Positions 17,261 to 25,809 of a stretch of 54,918 nucleotides of DNA are shown here, piece by piece; within the stretch, counting starts at the first letter, position 1, and each line of letters begins with the position of its first letter. The position numbers were made by a program, and so were the translations under genes. This DNA is from Parabacteroides sp. GTDB lineage: Bacteria > Bacteroidota > Bacteroidia > Bacteroidales > Tannerellaceae. Where the stretch lies: the NCBI GenBank assembly GCA_017937385.1, contig JAGBDR010000053.1:1-54918 (forward strand), read 5' to 3'. The notes below the pieces were generated by a model that saw only the letters and a list, made by a program, of their open reading frames with translations, was not told the DNA's origin and ran no database searches.

Positions 17261-18721
17261 ATGAAACGATATATTCTGAATCCACGATATGTCTTACGTA
17301 GTGAAGGCAACAAAGTATATATATTAGTTGATCATAAATATCAATTAGAAGCTTATTTATCTGTTATACATCCGATTTTTGCCATGATATTATCATTCTT
17401 TAAAGGTGGTTTATTATGTGATATACTGGATGAAATATCCACATTTTTTCAATTAGAAAAATCAAAAATTGAAAAATTAGTAACTCCTTTATTGGAAAAT
17501 AAAAATGTAATAACAAATGGAAGTTCCGCATTTCCTAAACAGATAATCATTGAATACAAAGAAGATATTCCTATTCATAATTATTCTCCCTTTGATTTCA
17601 AATACAAAGATATTGATCTTCAGATATCTAGATTTAAAGCTCCTTCTGATATTATTTGTAATATAACTATGAAATGTTTAACTTCATGTATATATTGTTA
17701 TGCAGATAGGGCTGGCAATCAAAACAAAACAATGCCAATAACTCTTTTAGAGAAAATCATAAAAGAGGCTAAAGAACTTAAAGTCGTCCGATTTCGTTTA
17801 ATGGGGGGTGAAGTTCTATTATATAAAGAGTGGGAAGCCATCTTAAAAAAAATGGCAGAATTAGACTTTCAGCCATCAATATCAACAAAGATACCATTAA
17901 CGGAAAGACATCTTGATATTATTCGAACCTTGGACTTAAATAAATCACCAATTCAATTTTCGTTAGATACAATGATAAAGGATCATTTGTATCAGATCCT
18001 AAATATCAAAGATCCTTATTATGATAATATGATAAAATGCTTTGATTTAATGGAAAAATATAATATGGATTATATGATACATACTGTACTTACAAATAAG
18101 AATGACAGCATAAAAGATATTGAGAGTTTGATTAGTTTTTTTAATCATAGAAAAAATATAAAACGTTGGTTCTTAGATACAGCAAAATGTTCTATGTATA
18201 TAGGTAAGGAGTATAAAACTTATAAATCTACTATTTCTAATATCAATGCAATCAGAGAATATTTAACATCTTTAATAAAAGAGGATTTTTTTGATTATGA
18301 AGTAAAATTGCCTGTAATCATCCCAAACGTTAATAATATTTCAAAAGAAGAAAAAAAAGAGAAATTTGAAAAACGCACAATGTGTGCCGGTAACTTAAAT
18401 GCTTTATATATTCTCCCAGATGGAAAAGTTACTATATGTGAAGAACTTTATTGGCATCCTCGATTCATATTGGGGGATTTGAATAAGCAAAGTCTATCTG
18501 AAATTTGGAATTCACAGAAAGCCAATGATCTTTTTTATATAAAACAAAATGATATTCAAAAAAGCAGCCCATGTGCATCATGCGAAGACTTCAAAGAATG
18601 CCATAGCTATAAGCACCTATGCTGGAGAGATGTCATTTGGGCATACGGGATGGAAAAATGGGACTATCCAGACCCTTATTGTCCCAAAGCTCCTCATATA
18701 GAAAAAGATATAACACTTTAA
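17261..18721 (+). CDS. Radical SAM/SPASM peptide maturase
   Basis: This 486-residue enzyme is expected to modify the precursor peptide. Residues about 1-110 resemble a PqqD-like leader-binding (RRE) domain (YVLRSEGNKVYILVD, then LEKSKIEKLVTPLL). The radical SAM core begins at CLTSCIYC, a CxxxCxxC motif at residues 139, 143 and 146 that binds the [4Fe-4S] cluster cleaving S-adenosylmethionine, followed by RLMGGEVLL. The C-terminal SPASM domain has many Cys from about residue 375 (MCAGN, VTICEE, PCASCEDFKECHSYKHLC, PYCPKAP) for auxiliary clusters. The ATG at 17261 is chosen; an earlier in-frame start at 17159 would read through the hairpin. Its base composition is strikingly AT-rich. Confidence 0.9.
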   Translation: MKRYILNPRYVLRSEGNKVYILVDHKYQLEAYLSVIHPIFAMILSFFKGGLLCDILDEISTFFQLEKSKIEKLVTPLLENKNVITNGSSAFPKQIIIEYKEDIPIHNYSPFDFKYKDIDLQISRFKAPSDIICNITMKCLTSCIYCYADRAGNQNKTMPITLLEKIIKEAKELKVVRFRLMGGEVLLYKEWEAILKKMAELDFQPSISTKIPLTERHLDIIRTLDLNKSPIQFSLDTMIKDHLYQILNIKDPYYDNMIKCFDLMEKYNMDYMIHTVLTNKNDSIKDIESLISFFNHRKNIKRWFLDTAKCSMYIGKEYKTYKSTISNINAIREYLTSLIKEDFFDYEVKLPVIIPNVNNISKEEKKEKFEKRTMCAGNLNALYILPDGKVTICEELYWHPRFILGDLNKQSLSEIWNSQKANDLFYIKQNDIQKSSPCASCEDFKECHSYKHLCWRDVIWAYGMEKWDYPDPYCPKAPHIEKDITL

Positions 18722-18738
18722 ACATAAAAAAACAGAGC

Positions 18739-21045
18739 ATGAAATGTTTTCTACAAATTATCATTCTATTATCATTTTCCTTTGTGTCATTTGCACAAAA
18801 TAAATATGAGGGGAAAGTTATTGATGATGAAGGGAAAGTAATTCCTCTTGCAAATATCGTGTTGTTATCGGCAACAGATTCTTCTTTCATCAACGGCACG
18901 ACAAGTGGACAAGATGGTCGTTACATTTTGGAATCAGAATTTTGTGAAGGTTGTTTACTTCGTTTTTCTTCCATTGGTTATCAAACAATTTATACAGACG
19001 GTTTAAGTCAAACGACCATTCTGCCGAAGTCATCTTACGCATTAGAGGAAATTGCCATTTCTACACAACGTCCTGTTTATCGAATAAAAAGTACCGGATT
19101 TATCGCAGAAATAAGCGGTAGCCTATTAGAAAATACAGGAACAGCCAATGATGTACTAAAACAGTTACCAGGAGTTATCTACAACAATGGCAAGTTCGAA
19201 ATATTTGGCAAAGGAACGGCAACTATCTATATCAACAACAAACAAGTACGAGATGAAGCAGAACTGGAACGTTTAAATTCTGAAAACATTGTATCAGTCG
19301 AGTTAGTAAACAATCCGGGAATCCGTTATGATTCAGATGTACGTGCTGTATTGAAAATTTGTACCAAAAGGAAATACGAAGGTTTTGCCTCTCGAATACG
19401 CCTACGTGGAACACAAAACCATCGTTTTTCAAACTTAGAACAACTTGACATGAGTTATACGACCGATGAAATCAATTGGTACGGGCTTATGTCACATAAT
19501 GCTCCCAACAGCCAGATAGATGGACGAAACAACATAACAATTCGCAATAACAACGGTACAATCTATGATCTATGCTCTAACATGGAAGACTGGAAACAAA
19601 CAGCCCATTTTGCGACATTGGCTACCGGAATGGGAATAAGGTTAGCCCAAGGACATGAAATAGGTACTTCCTACACATACGATTACTCGAACAGTACCTA
19701 TGAAGGATTTGACATCGAAAAGCTCTTGTCCAATAACACAGAAATCAGTCGTTTGTCCAATTTCTCTTTTTCAAACAATAAATACAATCAACACAATATC
19801 AACATCTATTATACTGGTAACCTCGGAGAACACACGGTTATGAATTTGAATGCAGACTATGTACATCGGGATGCAGATAGCCGAGGTAAAGTTAAAGAAG
19901 AAGAAAAAGGACAAACACGGACAGTGACTTCAATCAATAATTCTATTTACAATCTATATGCAGTCAAAGTTGCTGTAAACCAAACAATCGGCAAGAACAC
20001 GTTGGAAACTGGTCTGGATTTCAGCTATATGGATTATGATCAAACATTTTTGAATAAAGAGAACTATCTTCCTAATGGTCTATTTTCTTCCGCTGAAACA
20101 AAAATTGCCGGATTTGTGAATTACGGAATGCAATTGGGGATTCTTAAAGTAGAAGCTGGCCTGCGTTACGAATATTTTCATGCTAAGTATTATGAAGAGG
20201 ACCCAGAAATACCATTACTCACTCGCACTTACAAAGAATTATATCCAACTGCATCCTTATCATTGCCAATCGATAAAATTAATTTTTCATTGTCCTATTC
20301 CAAACGAACAGCCCGCCCCTCTTTTTATCAACTGCGTAATGGAATCGAATATACAAGTATCTATCTTTATTCACAAGGAAACCCATATTTACGCTCCAGC
20401 CAATTGCATGATATATCGCTAAATACTGGTTATCGTTTTTTCTTTCTGTCATTAGGCTATTCTTATACGAAAGACCGGATGGTCATGGCAGACCACCTTT
20501 TGAATAGTAACCCTTTTACGTTAGTGTTATCGCATCAAAATATATCTCATTATCAAGGTATCAATGGAATGTTGACATTCAAACGCCAAATAGGACTATG
20601 GAATCCTGCTTGGACAGTCGCTATATACAAAGATTACCTTAATCTATATGACGACAAAGGACGTAAAATCAAATTAGGACAACCATACGGTTACGTTGCA
20701 CTGAATAACATGTTTACCTTTCCTAAAGGTTTCATCCTGAATATAGATGGAACGGGCATGACTTCTGGTAATAGTGGAGAAGTATTTATGAAACCAACCA
20801 TGTCGTTAAATTGGGGTATCCGAAAAAGTTTCCTGAAAGGAGCATTAGAGCTAGATTTGCAGTTTCAAGATGTGCTACATACTTCAAAAAGGAAGATGAT
20901 CATTCATACTGAACATGCTAATTATTATCGATGGAATTACAACGATTCTCGCCTGATACGCCTTTCTATTGTTTACAAATTCAATACTTACACAAAAAAA
21001 TACAAAGGAAAAAATTCTGCACAAAGTGAGGTTTGGAGAATGTAA
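18739..21045 (+). CDS. Outer-membrane beta-barrel protein of the RiPP cluster
   Basis: This 768-residue protein has a signal peptide (MKCFLQIIILLSFSFVSFAQ), a carboxypeptidase-regulatory-like domain (YEGKVIDDEGKVIPLANIVLL, about residues 23-100), a plug-like region (ANDVLKQLPGVIYNNGKFEIFGKGTA and RLNSENIVSVELVNNPG), then a barrel with many aromatic strands. The pattern fits the OMP_b-brl_3 family of TonB-receptor-like proteins. It starts 17 bp after the maturase gene. It could pass the mature peptide through the outer membrane or act as a receptor or immunity factor; the sequence does not decide. The start at 18739 is set by the signal peptide, since the longer frame overlaps the maturase. 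Confidence 0.85.
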   Translation: MKCFLQIIILLSFSFVSFAQNKYEGKVIDDEGKVIPLANIVLLSATDSSFINGTTSGQDGRYILESEFCEGCLLRFSSIGYQTIYTDGLSQTTILPKSSYALEEIAISTQRPVYRIKSTGFIAEISGSLLENTGTANDVLKQLPGVIYNNGKFEIFGKGTATIYINNKQVRDEAELERLNSENIVSVELVNNPGIRYDSDVRAVLKICTKRKYEGFASRIRLRGTQNHRFSNLEQLDMSYTTDEINWYGLMSHNAPNSQIDGRNNITIRNNNGTIYDLCSNMEDWKQTAHFATLATGMGIRLAQGHEIGTSYTYDYSNSTYEGFDIEKLLSNNTEISRLSNFSFSNNKYNQHNINIYYTGNLGEHTVMNLNADYVHRDADSRGKVKEEEKGQTRTVTSINNSIYNLYAVKVAVNQTIGKNTLETGLDFSYMDYDQTFLNKENYLPNGLFSSAETKIAGFVNYGMQLGILKVEAGLRYEYFHAKYYEEDPEIPLLTRTYKELYPTASLSLPIDKINFSLSYSKRTARPSFYQLRNGIEYTSIYLYSQGNPYLRSSQLHDISLNTGYRFFFLSLGYSYTKDRMVMADHLLNSNPFTLVLSHQNISHYQGINGMLTFKRQIGLWNPAWTVAIYKDYLNLYDDKGRKIKLGQPYGYVALNNMFTFPKGFILNIDGTGMTSGNSGEVFMKPTMSLNWGIRKSFLKGALELDLQFQDVLHTSKRKMIIHTEHANYYRWNYNDSRLIRLSIVYKFNTYTKKYKGKNSAQSEVWRM

Positions 21046-21102
21046 ATATTCACCGGATATTAATATATTTTAATACAATATTTTCAATTAATATAGCTCA
21101 AA

Positions 21103-23322
21103 ATGATCAAGACGAAATTTCCATATATTAAACAACCCGATGCAATGGAGTGTGGAGCTACATGCCTTCGAATGATCTGCCGGTACTACGGCAAAGAATA
21201 TTCAGCAGAAACAATGCAGAATTTGTGTATTGTTACACGTGAAGGTGTTTCGTTACTCAACGTGAGCGATGCAGCCGAGTTACTGGGATTTCGGACCGTA
21301 TGTGGAAAAATCACATTGGAAAAAATGAAAGAAAAACGTCCTTTCCCATGTATCTTACACTGGAACCAAATACATTTTGTAATCTTGTATGATATAAAAG
21401 TCAAAAAGAACAATAAAATTTTTTTCTGTATAGCAGATCCAGGAAAAGGTCTATTGGAATTGGACGAAGAATCATTTAAAGAAGCTTGGATCAGTACTAG
21501 TAGCAATGGGAAAGAAAAGGGAATTTTGATGGTTCTGCAACCAACTCCGGATTTTTATGAAAAAGAAGATGAGAGAAGAATGGAAAAGGATATTTTCCAC
21601 TTTTTATATGGATATATAAAACCTTATCAACGTTTTGTATTCCAATTGCTATTAGGTCTTGTATTAGGAAGCATGCTACAACTATTGTTTCCTTTTCTCA
21701 CACAAGCTATCGTGGACAAAGGAATCGCTGGAAAAAATCTAAATCTGATTTATCTTATATTAACTGGACAGTTAATATTGGTATTGAGTCGAGCTTCCGT
21801 AGATTTCATGCGCCGTTGGATTTTGCTACATATCAGTATGCGAGTCAACATCTCTTTATTATCTGATTTTTTAATCAAACTGATGCGGTTGCCAATGCCA
21901 TTTTTCGACACAAAAATGACAGGAGATCTTTTACAACGCATCGGAGATCACGAACGAGTGGAACGATTTTTAACTGCGCAAACGTTAAGCGTCATTTTTT
22001 CATTTTTCAGTGTAATTGTCTTCGGAGGTATTTTACTCTATTATAATCTGCTGATTTTTCTAATATTTTTATTTGGAAGTCTTTTATACGCAGGTTGGGT
22101 CACACTGTTTTTAAAAAAGCGTCGTTTGTTAGATTACCAAAAATTCGAACAACGATCTCGTAGTCAAAGTAAAATAATGCAATTGCTAAATGGTATGCAG
22201 GAGATCAAGTTGCAAAATTGTGCACGGCGTCAGCGATGGGAGTGGGAAGACATACAAGCCGATTTATTCCAAACAGATTTGACATCCATGCAATTACAAC
22301 AAAGTCAAGAAGCAGGTAGTATATTTATTAATGAAATCAAAAACATTATAATTACTATTATGGCTGCAACTTCTGTAATCAATGGAAATTTATCACTAGG
22401 TATGATGTTATCCATACAATATATTATCGGCCAACTAAACGCTCCTATCGAACAATTCGTTCAATTCATTTATGGTTGGCAGGACGTACAAATCAGTTTG
22501 GAACGAATGAGTGAAATCAGGGAACGAGAAGAAGAAGAAACAAATGAACGTACAATAACCTCATTCCCAAATAAAGGAGAAAAACATGATATAGAACTGC
22601 GAAATATAACCTTCCAATATGAAGGAGTCCATTCGCCAAAAGTTTTAGATGATATTTGCCTAATTATTCCAGAAGGTAAAATAACAGCAATTGTTGGAAC
22701 AAGTGGTAGCGGAAAAACTACACTTATCAAGCTACTACTCGGATATTATAACCCAACTAATGGATCTATACTAATAGGGAAAAATGACTTAAATAATTTC
22801 AATTTACGTTGGTGGCGTAATCAATGCGGTGCCGTTATGCAAGATGGCTATATTTTTACAGAATCAATTGCGAGAAACATTGCAGTAGGAGATAAAGATA
22901 TTGATCAGTCACGCTTGTTATTGGCTGCCCGTGTTGCCAACATTGATGAGTTTATCATGCGACTACCACTAAAATATAATACCATTATTGGACAAGACGG
23001 ACAAGGAATGAGCCAAGGACAAAGGCAGCGAATTTTAATAGCACGCGCAGTTTATAAAAATCCTTCTTATCTATTTTTCGATGAAGCAACCAATTCGTTA
23101 GATTCTAATAACGAACATGCTATATCAAAAAATTTAACAGGATTTTATAAAGGGAAAACCGTTATAATCGTTGCTCATCGACTTAGTACAGTTCGTAATG
23201 CAGATCAAATTGTTGTTTTGGAAAAAGGAAGGATTTCTGAAATTGGAAATCATACGTTCTTGATAAAACAGAAAGGAACTTACTATAATTTAATACAGAA
23301 TCAATTGGAATTAAGTAATTAA
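21103..23322 (+). CDS. C39 peptidase-containing ABC exporter (PCAT)
   Basis: This 739-residue inner-membrane protein cleaves double-glycine leaders and exports the core peptide. The N-terminal C39 peptidase shows QPDAMECGATCLRM with catalytic Cys17, then HFVIL with His91 and IADPG with Asp112. A transmembrane domain covers about residues 160-460 (FQLLLGLVLGSMLQLLFPF, FSVIVFGGILLYYNLLIFL). The nucleotide-binding domain has Walker A GTSGSGKTT near 532, the signature MSQGQRQRI near 637, Walker B YLFFDEATNSLD near 658 and the switch His in VAHRLST. It is complete. It normally works with an HlyD-type adaptor, which here survives only as a stub. Confidence 0.95.
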   Translation: MIKTKFPYIKQPDAMECGATCLRMICRYYGKEYSAETMQNLCIVTREGVSLLNVSDAAELLGFRTVCGKITLEKMKEKRPFPCILHWNQIHFVILYDIKVKKNNKIFFCIADPGKGLLELDEESFKEAWISTSSNGKEKGILMVLQPTPDFYEKEDERRMEKDIFHFLYGYIKPYQRFVFQLLLGLVLGSMLQLLFPFLTQAIVDKGIAGKNLNLIYLILTGQLILVLSRASVDFMRRWILLHISMRVNISLLSDFLIKLMRLPMPFFDTKMTGDLLQRIGDHERVERFLTAQTLSVIFSFFSVIVFGGILLYYNLLIFLIFLFGSLLYAGWVTLFLKKRRLLDYQKFEQRSRSQSKIMQLLNGMQEIKLQNCARRQRWEWEDIQADLFQTDLTSMQLQQSQEAGSIFINEIKNIIITIMAATSVINGNLSLGMMLSIQYIIGQLNAPIEQFVQFIYGWQDVQISLERMSEIREREEEETNERTITSFPNKGEKHDIELRNITFQYEGVHSPKVLDDICLIIPEGKITAIVGTSGSGKTTLIKLLLGYYNPTNGSILIGKNDLNNFNLRWWRNQCGAVMQDGYIFTESIARNIAVGDKDIDQSRLLLAARVANIDEFIMRLPLKYNTIIGQDGQGMSQGQRQRILIARAVYKNPSYLFFDEATNSLDSNNEHAISKNLTGFYKGKTVIIVAHRLSTVRNADQIVVLEKGRISEIGNHTFLIKQKGTYYNLIQNQLELSN

Positions 23323-23332
23323 TAAAATTCAT

Positions 23333-23521
23333 ATGGACTACGAACAAATGAAACGGCAAGCAATAGAAGAGCAGAATAAGATTGAATTGCGCAGTGAAAG
23401 AATCCGTAATATAATCGGCCAAATGCCTCCATTTTTGGTTCGATGGGGAAATACATTGTTATTGTTTCTATTGTTGTTAGTGGCATTTCTTTTTATAGTA
23501 TCAGATTTTTTGCCGATATAA
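23333..23521 (+). pseudogene. Truncated HlyD-family secretion adaptor (N-terminus only)
   Basis: The 62 codons read as the start of a type I secretion adaptor: a basic/acidic helix with IELRSERIRNIIGQMPPFLVRWG, then a single membrane span (NTLLLFLLLLVAFLFIV) and SDFLPI followed by TAA. Full-length relatives continue for some 350 residues with lipoyl and helical-hairpin domains; none of that follows here. The next gene starts 9 bp later with a different, GC-richer composition, so the gene seems cut by a recombination or deletion at about 23505-23530. A natural 62-residue membrane protein is possible but less likely. It starts 10 bp after the exporter. Confidence 0.75.
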
Positions 23522-23529
23522 ATGATAAT

Positions 23530-25488
23530 ATGGGAAAAATACCGTTCGTCATCTTATCCGCCTGTTTCACTTGCTACCTGTACGCACAGCAAGCGACGGA
23601 AATCACACGCGACTCTATCGTGAAAGTCTTGCAAGCGACTTTTCCCGAACCCCAATCTTTTGCTGTTTATGCCCACACGGACCGTTCGGTCTATTATGCC
23701 GGTGAAACCATTTGCTGGAAATTATATCCGGTCGATCGGGGACAGGACGGAAAACAGGAATCATTTCCCACGCTTTTTGCCGTTCTTTCCGACCGGCAGG
23801 ATTCACGGGTACAAACCATAAAAATCTCCGACCGGATCAACGACAACGATACGTTTCTGAAATTGCCCGATACCATCCAAGCCGGCTTTTATACGTTTGC
23901 TCTATTGACAGATACATTCAGCATGGACAAGGCTCTTTTTCGAAAGGAACTGCAAATCCTTCCCAAAGGCGACGGAGTCTTTCCTACGGTGGAAGATTAT
24001 GAGGTCGAGTTCTATCCGGAAGGCGGCAAACTGTTGGGCGGAACGGCCTGCCGTGTCGCATTTCGGGCGGAGAATTCAAGGAAACAACCGGTAGCCATCA
24101 GCGGGCATATCCAAAACCTATACGGAGACACTTGCGCACGCTTGTCAAGTTCAAGCGGCGGGATCGGAAGTTTTTCTTTTGTCCCGCAAACAGGCATGGA
24201 TTATTTCCTGGTTTGCCAAAATGCAGACCGTTTGCCGAAGACCTGTCCGCTTCCCAAAGTAGAGGCAACCGGAGAAGCATTGGCCGCCGGTTGGAAAAAG
24301 GATCTCTTGATCGTTTCCCGCAAAACGGGAGGCGACGTAGACCGCAAGGCGATCCGTTACCTGTCGGTCTGCTCGGAACAAGCCTTGCTCTTCTGGAACC
24401 AATGGGATCCGGACAAAGAATATTTCTTTTTCCGGCAAGCGCAATTACCGGACGGGCCGTTACAACTTGTCTTGTATGACGAATCTTTGCGTATTGTAAG
24501 CCAGCGTTCCGTCTTCTCCGGAGCCGACAAGAAGTTGGCGCATACGACCGTGCAGGTAGAAAAACAGTCGCTTGCCGGTCCCGTCAAGCGACTGTCCGGC
24601 CAAATAAAGGTGACAGACCGGTCCGGAAAGCCGTTGGCATGTAACCTGTCGGTTTCCATCATCGCTTTCCCTGACTCTTCCGGATATACACCGGACGGTT
24701 CTCTGTGGAGAACCTGTTGCTTGCCGGCAACAGGATGGGACTTCAGCCCCTCGCTGTTCACCTATATGGGAAATGAAGGTACCCTGTCCACCCAGGCCTT
24801 GGACGACCTGATGCTGACCTTGAAACCGGGACAGCCGAAAGATACCACTACTTCCCCAACACACGACATCGACAAACACATCTACTTAGATCCGGTAGAG
24901 GTCAAAGCTTTCGCTATCTCCAAAAAGAAACACGACACCTCCTATTCGGCATTCGCTGACCTGCATATCGGCCGTAAAGAGATAGAACAACGGAAACTTA
25001 CGGAGGTCACTCAAGTCTTCCGGGGCTACCCGAGTATCCGTATCATGCCGGACCGGACACTTCGTATACGGGGAGCGACCACGACTCCCTTGATCGTCAT
25101 CGATGACATACCGTTGAGTTACACAGTTTCCGTGGAAAGATGGTTGGAGAATCCGCCGTTGGAGCAGTTGTCGATCGAGGATATCGAACGGATCGACGTG
25201 ATACAGGGAGCACGTGCCGCCATCTTCGGCATGTACGGAGGGAGTGGTGTCGTGTGCATCACCACCCGCACAGGAAAGTCGGATCAAGAGAAAAACGTCT
25301 CTTCCGCCATCGACGAGCCGGCCATCCGGACACTTTTCTGGCAACCAGACCTAAAAACGGATGCCCACGGAACAGCCAGCTTTTCACTCCCTGCCCTCAT
25401 CCACCCTTCCGACAAGATCCAAATCCAAATCGAAGGATTTTCTTTAGACGGAACCGGAACCGTCGTATTCGGGTTACATGAAAAATAA
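23530..25488 (+). CDS. TonB plug-domain protein without a barrel
   Basis: This 652-residue exported protein has a signal peptide (MGKIPFVILSACFTCYLYAQQ), then macroglobulin-like beta-domains (VYAHTDRSVYYAGETICW near residue 45), and near residues 470-585 a plug-like domain (LRIRGATTTPLIVIDDIPL, IEDIERIDVIQGARAAIFGMYGGSGVVCITTRTG). It ends in another beta-domain (GTASFSLPALIHPSDK) and has no beta-barrel. Such MG2/plug proteins occur in Bacteroidetes but their role is not established; some members are longer, so loss of an internal part cannot be excluded. Its composition matches the host, unlike the cluster just upstream, so the two are probably unrelated in origin. Confidence 0.8.
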   Translation: MGKIPFVILSACFTCYLYAQQATEITRDSIVKVLQATFPEPQSFAVYAHTDRSVYYAGETICWKLYPVDRGQDGKQESFPTLFAVLSDRQDSRVQTIKISDRINDNDTFLKLPDTIQAGFYTFALLTDTFSMDKALFRKELQILPKGDGVFPTVEDYEVEFYPEGGKLLGGTACRVAFRAENSRKQPVAISGHIQNLYGDTCARLSSSSGGIGSFSFVPQTGMDYFLVCQNADRLPKTCPLPKVEATGEALAAGWKKDLLIVSRKTGGDVDRKAIRYLSVCSEQALLFWNQWDPDKEYFFFRQAQLPDGPLQLVLYDESLRIVSQRSVFSGADKKLAHTTVQVEKQSLAGPVKRLSGQIKVTDRSGKPLACNLSVSIIAFPDSSGYTPDGSLWRTCCLPATGWDFSPSLFTYMGNEGTLSTQALDDLMLTLKPGQPKDTTTSPTHDIDKHIYLDPVEVKAFAISKKKHDTSYSAFADLHIGRKEIEQRKLTEVTQVFRGYPSIRIMPDRTLRIRGATTTPLIVIDDIPLSYTVSVERWLENPPLEQLSIEDIERIDVIQGARAAIFGMYGGSGVVCITTRTGKSDQEKNVSSAIDEPAIRTLFWQPDLKTDAHGTASFSLPALIHPSDKIQIQIEGFSLDGTGTVVFGLHEK

Positions 25489-25501
25489 ATAAAAAGGCAC
25501 T

Positions 25502-25724
25502 GTGTCAGAAGGCACTGTAGGTGCCTCGCAAATTAGCCCCAGGTTTTAACCTAGGGGGAAATGTATTCCTCTCGCCAAGTTTGTACCCTGTAAGGGTACT
25601 GCCATACGTAAACAATTCGTATTCAGGCAGCACCCTTACAGGGTGCCAACAGGGTGAGGAAACAGAGGTCCTGGGGTTGAAACCCCGGGCTATTATGCGA
25701 AGCGCCTACAGCGCTTTTTGACAC
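25502..25724. repeat. 223-bp imperfect palindrome
   Basis: The outer arms (25502-25558 and 25665-25724) are reverse complements with some mismatches, for example GTGTCAGAAGGCACTGTAGG against the complement of CCTACAGCGCTTTTTGACAC. An inner stem pairs CCCTGTAAGGGT with ACCCTTACAGGG, and the tip pairs ATACG with CGTAT around TAAACAATT. It lies between convergent genes and could act as a bidirectional transcription barrier. It resembles a large REP-type intergenic element. The flanking bases 25489-25501 and 25725-25809 show nothing else. Confidence 0.8.
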
Positions 25725-25809
25725 ACTTCCAAGCTCAGAAAAGTTTTGCAAAAAGGGAATTATCTATCACCCAATACGGAACTCTGTACCATCCGGTTCA
25801 ATAGAAATT

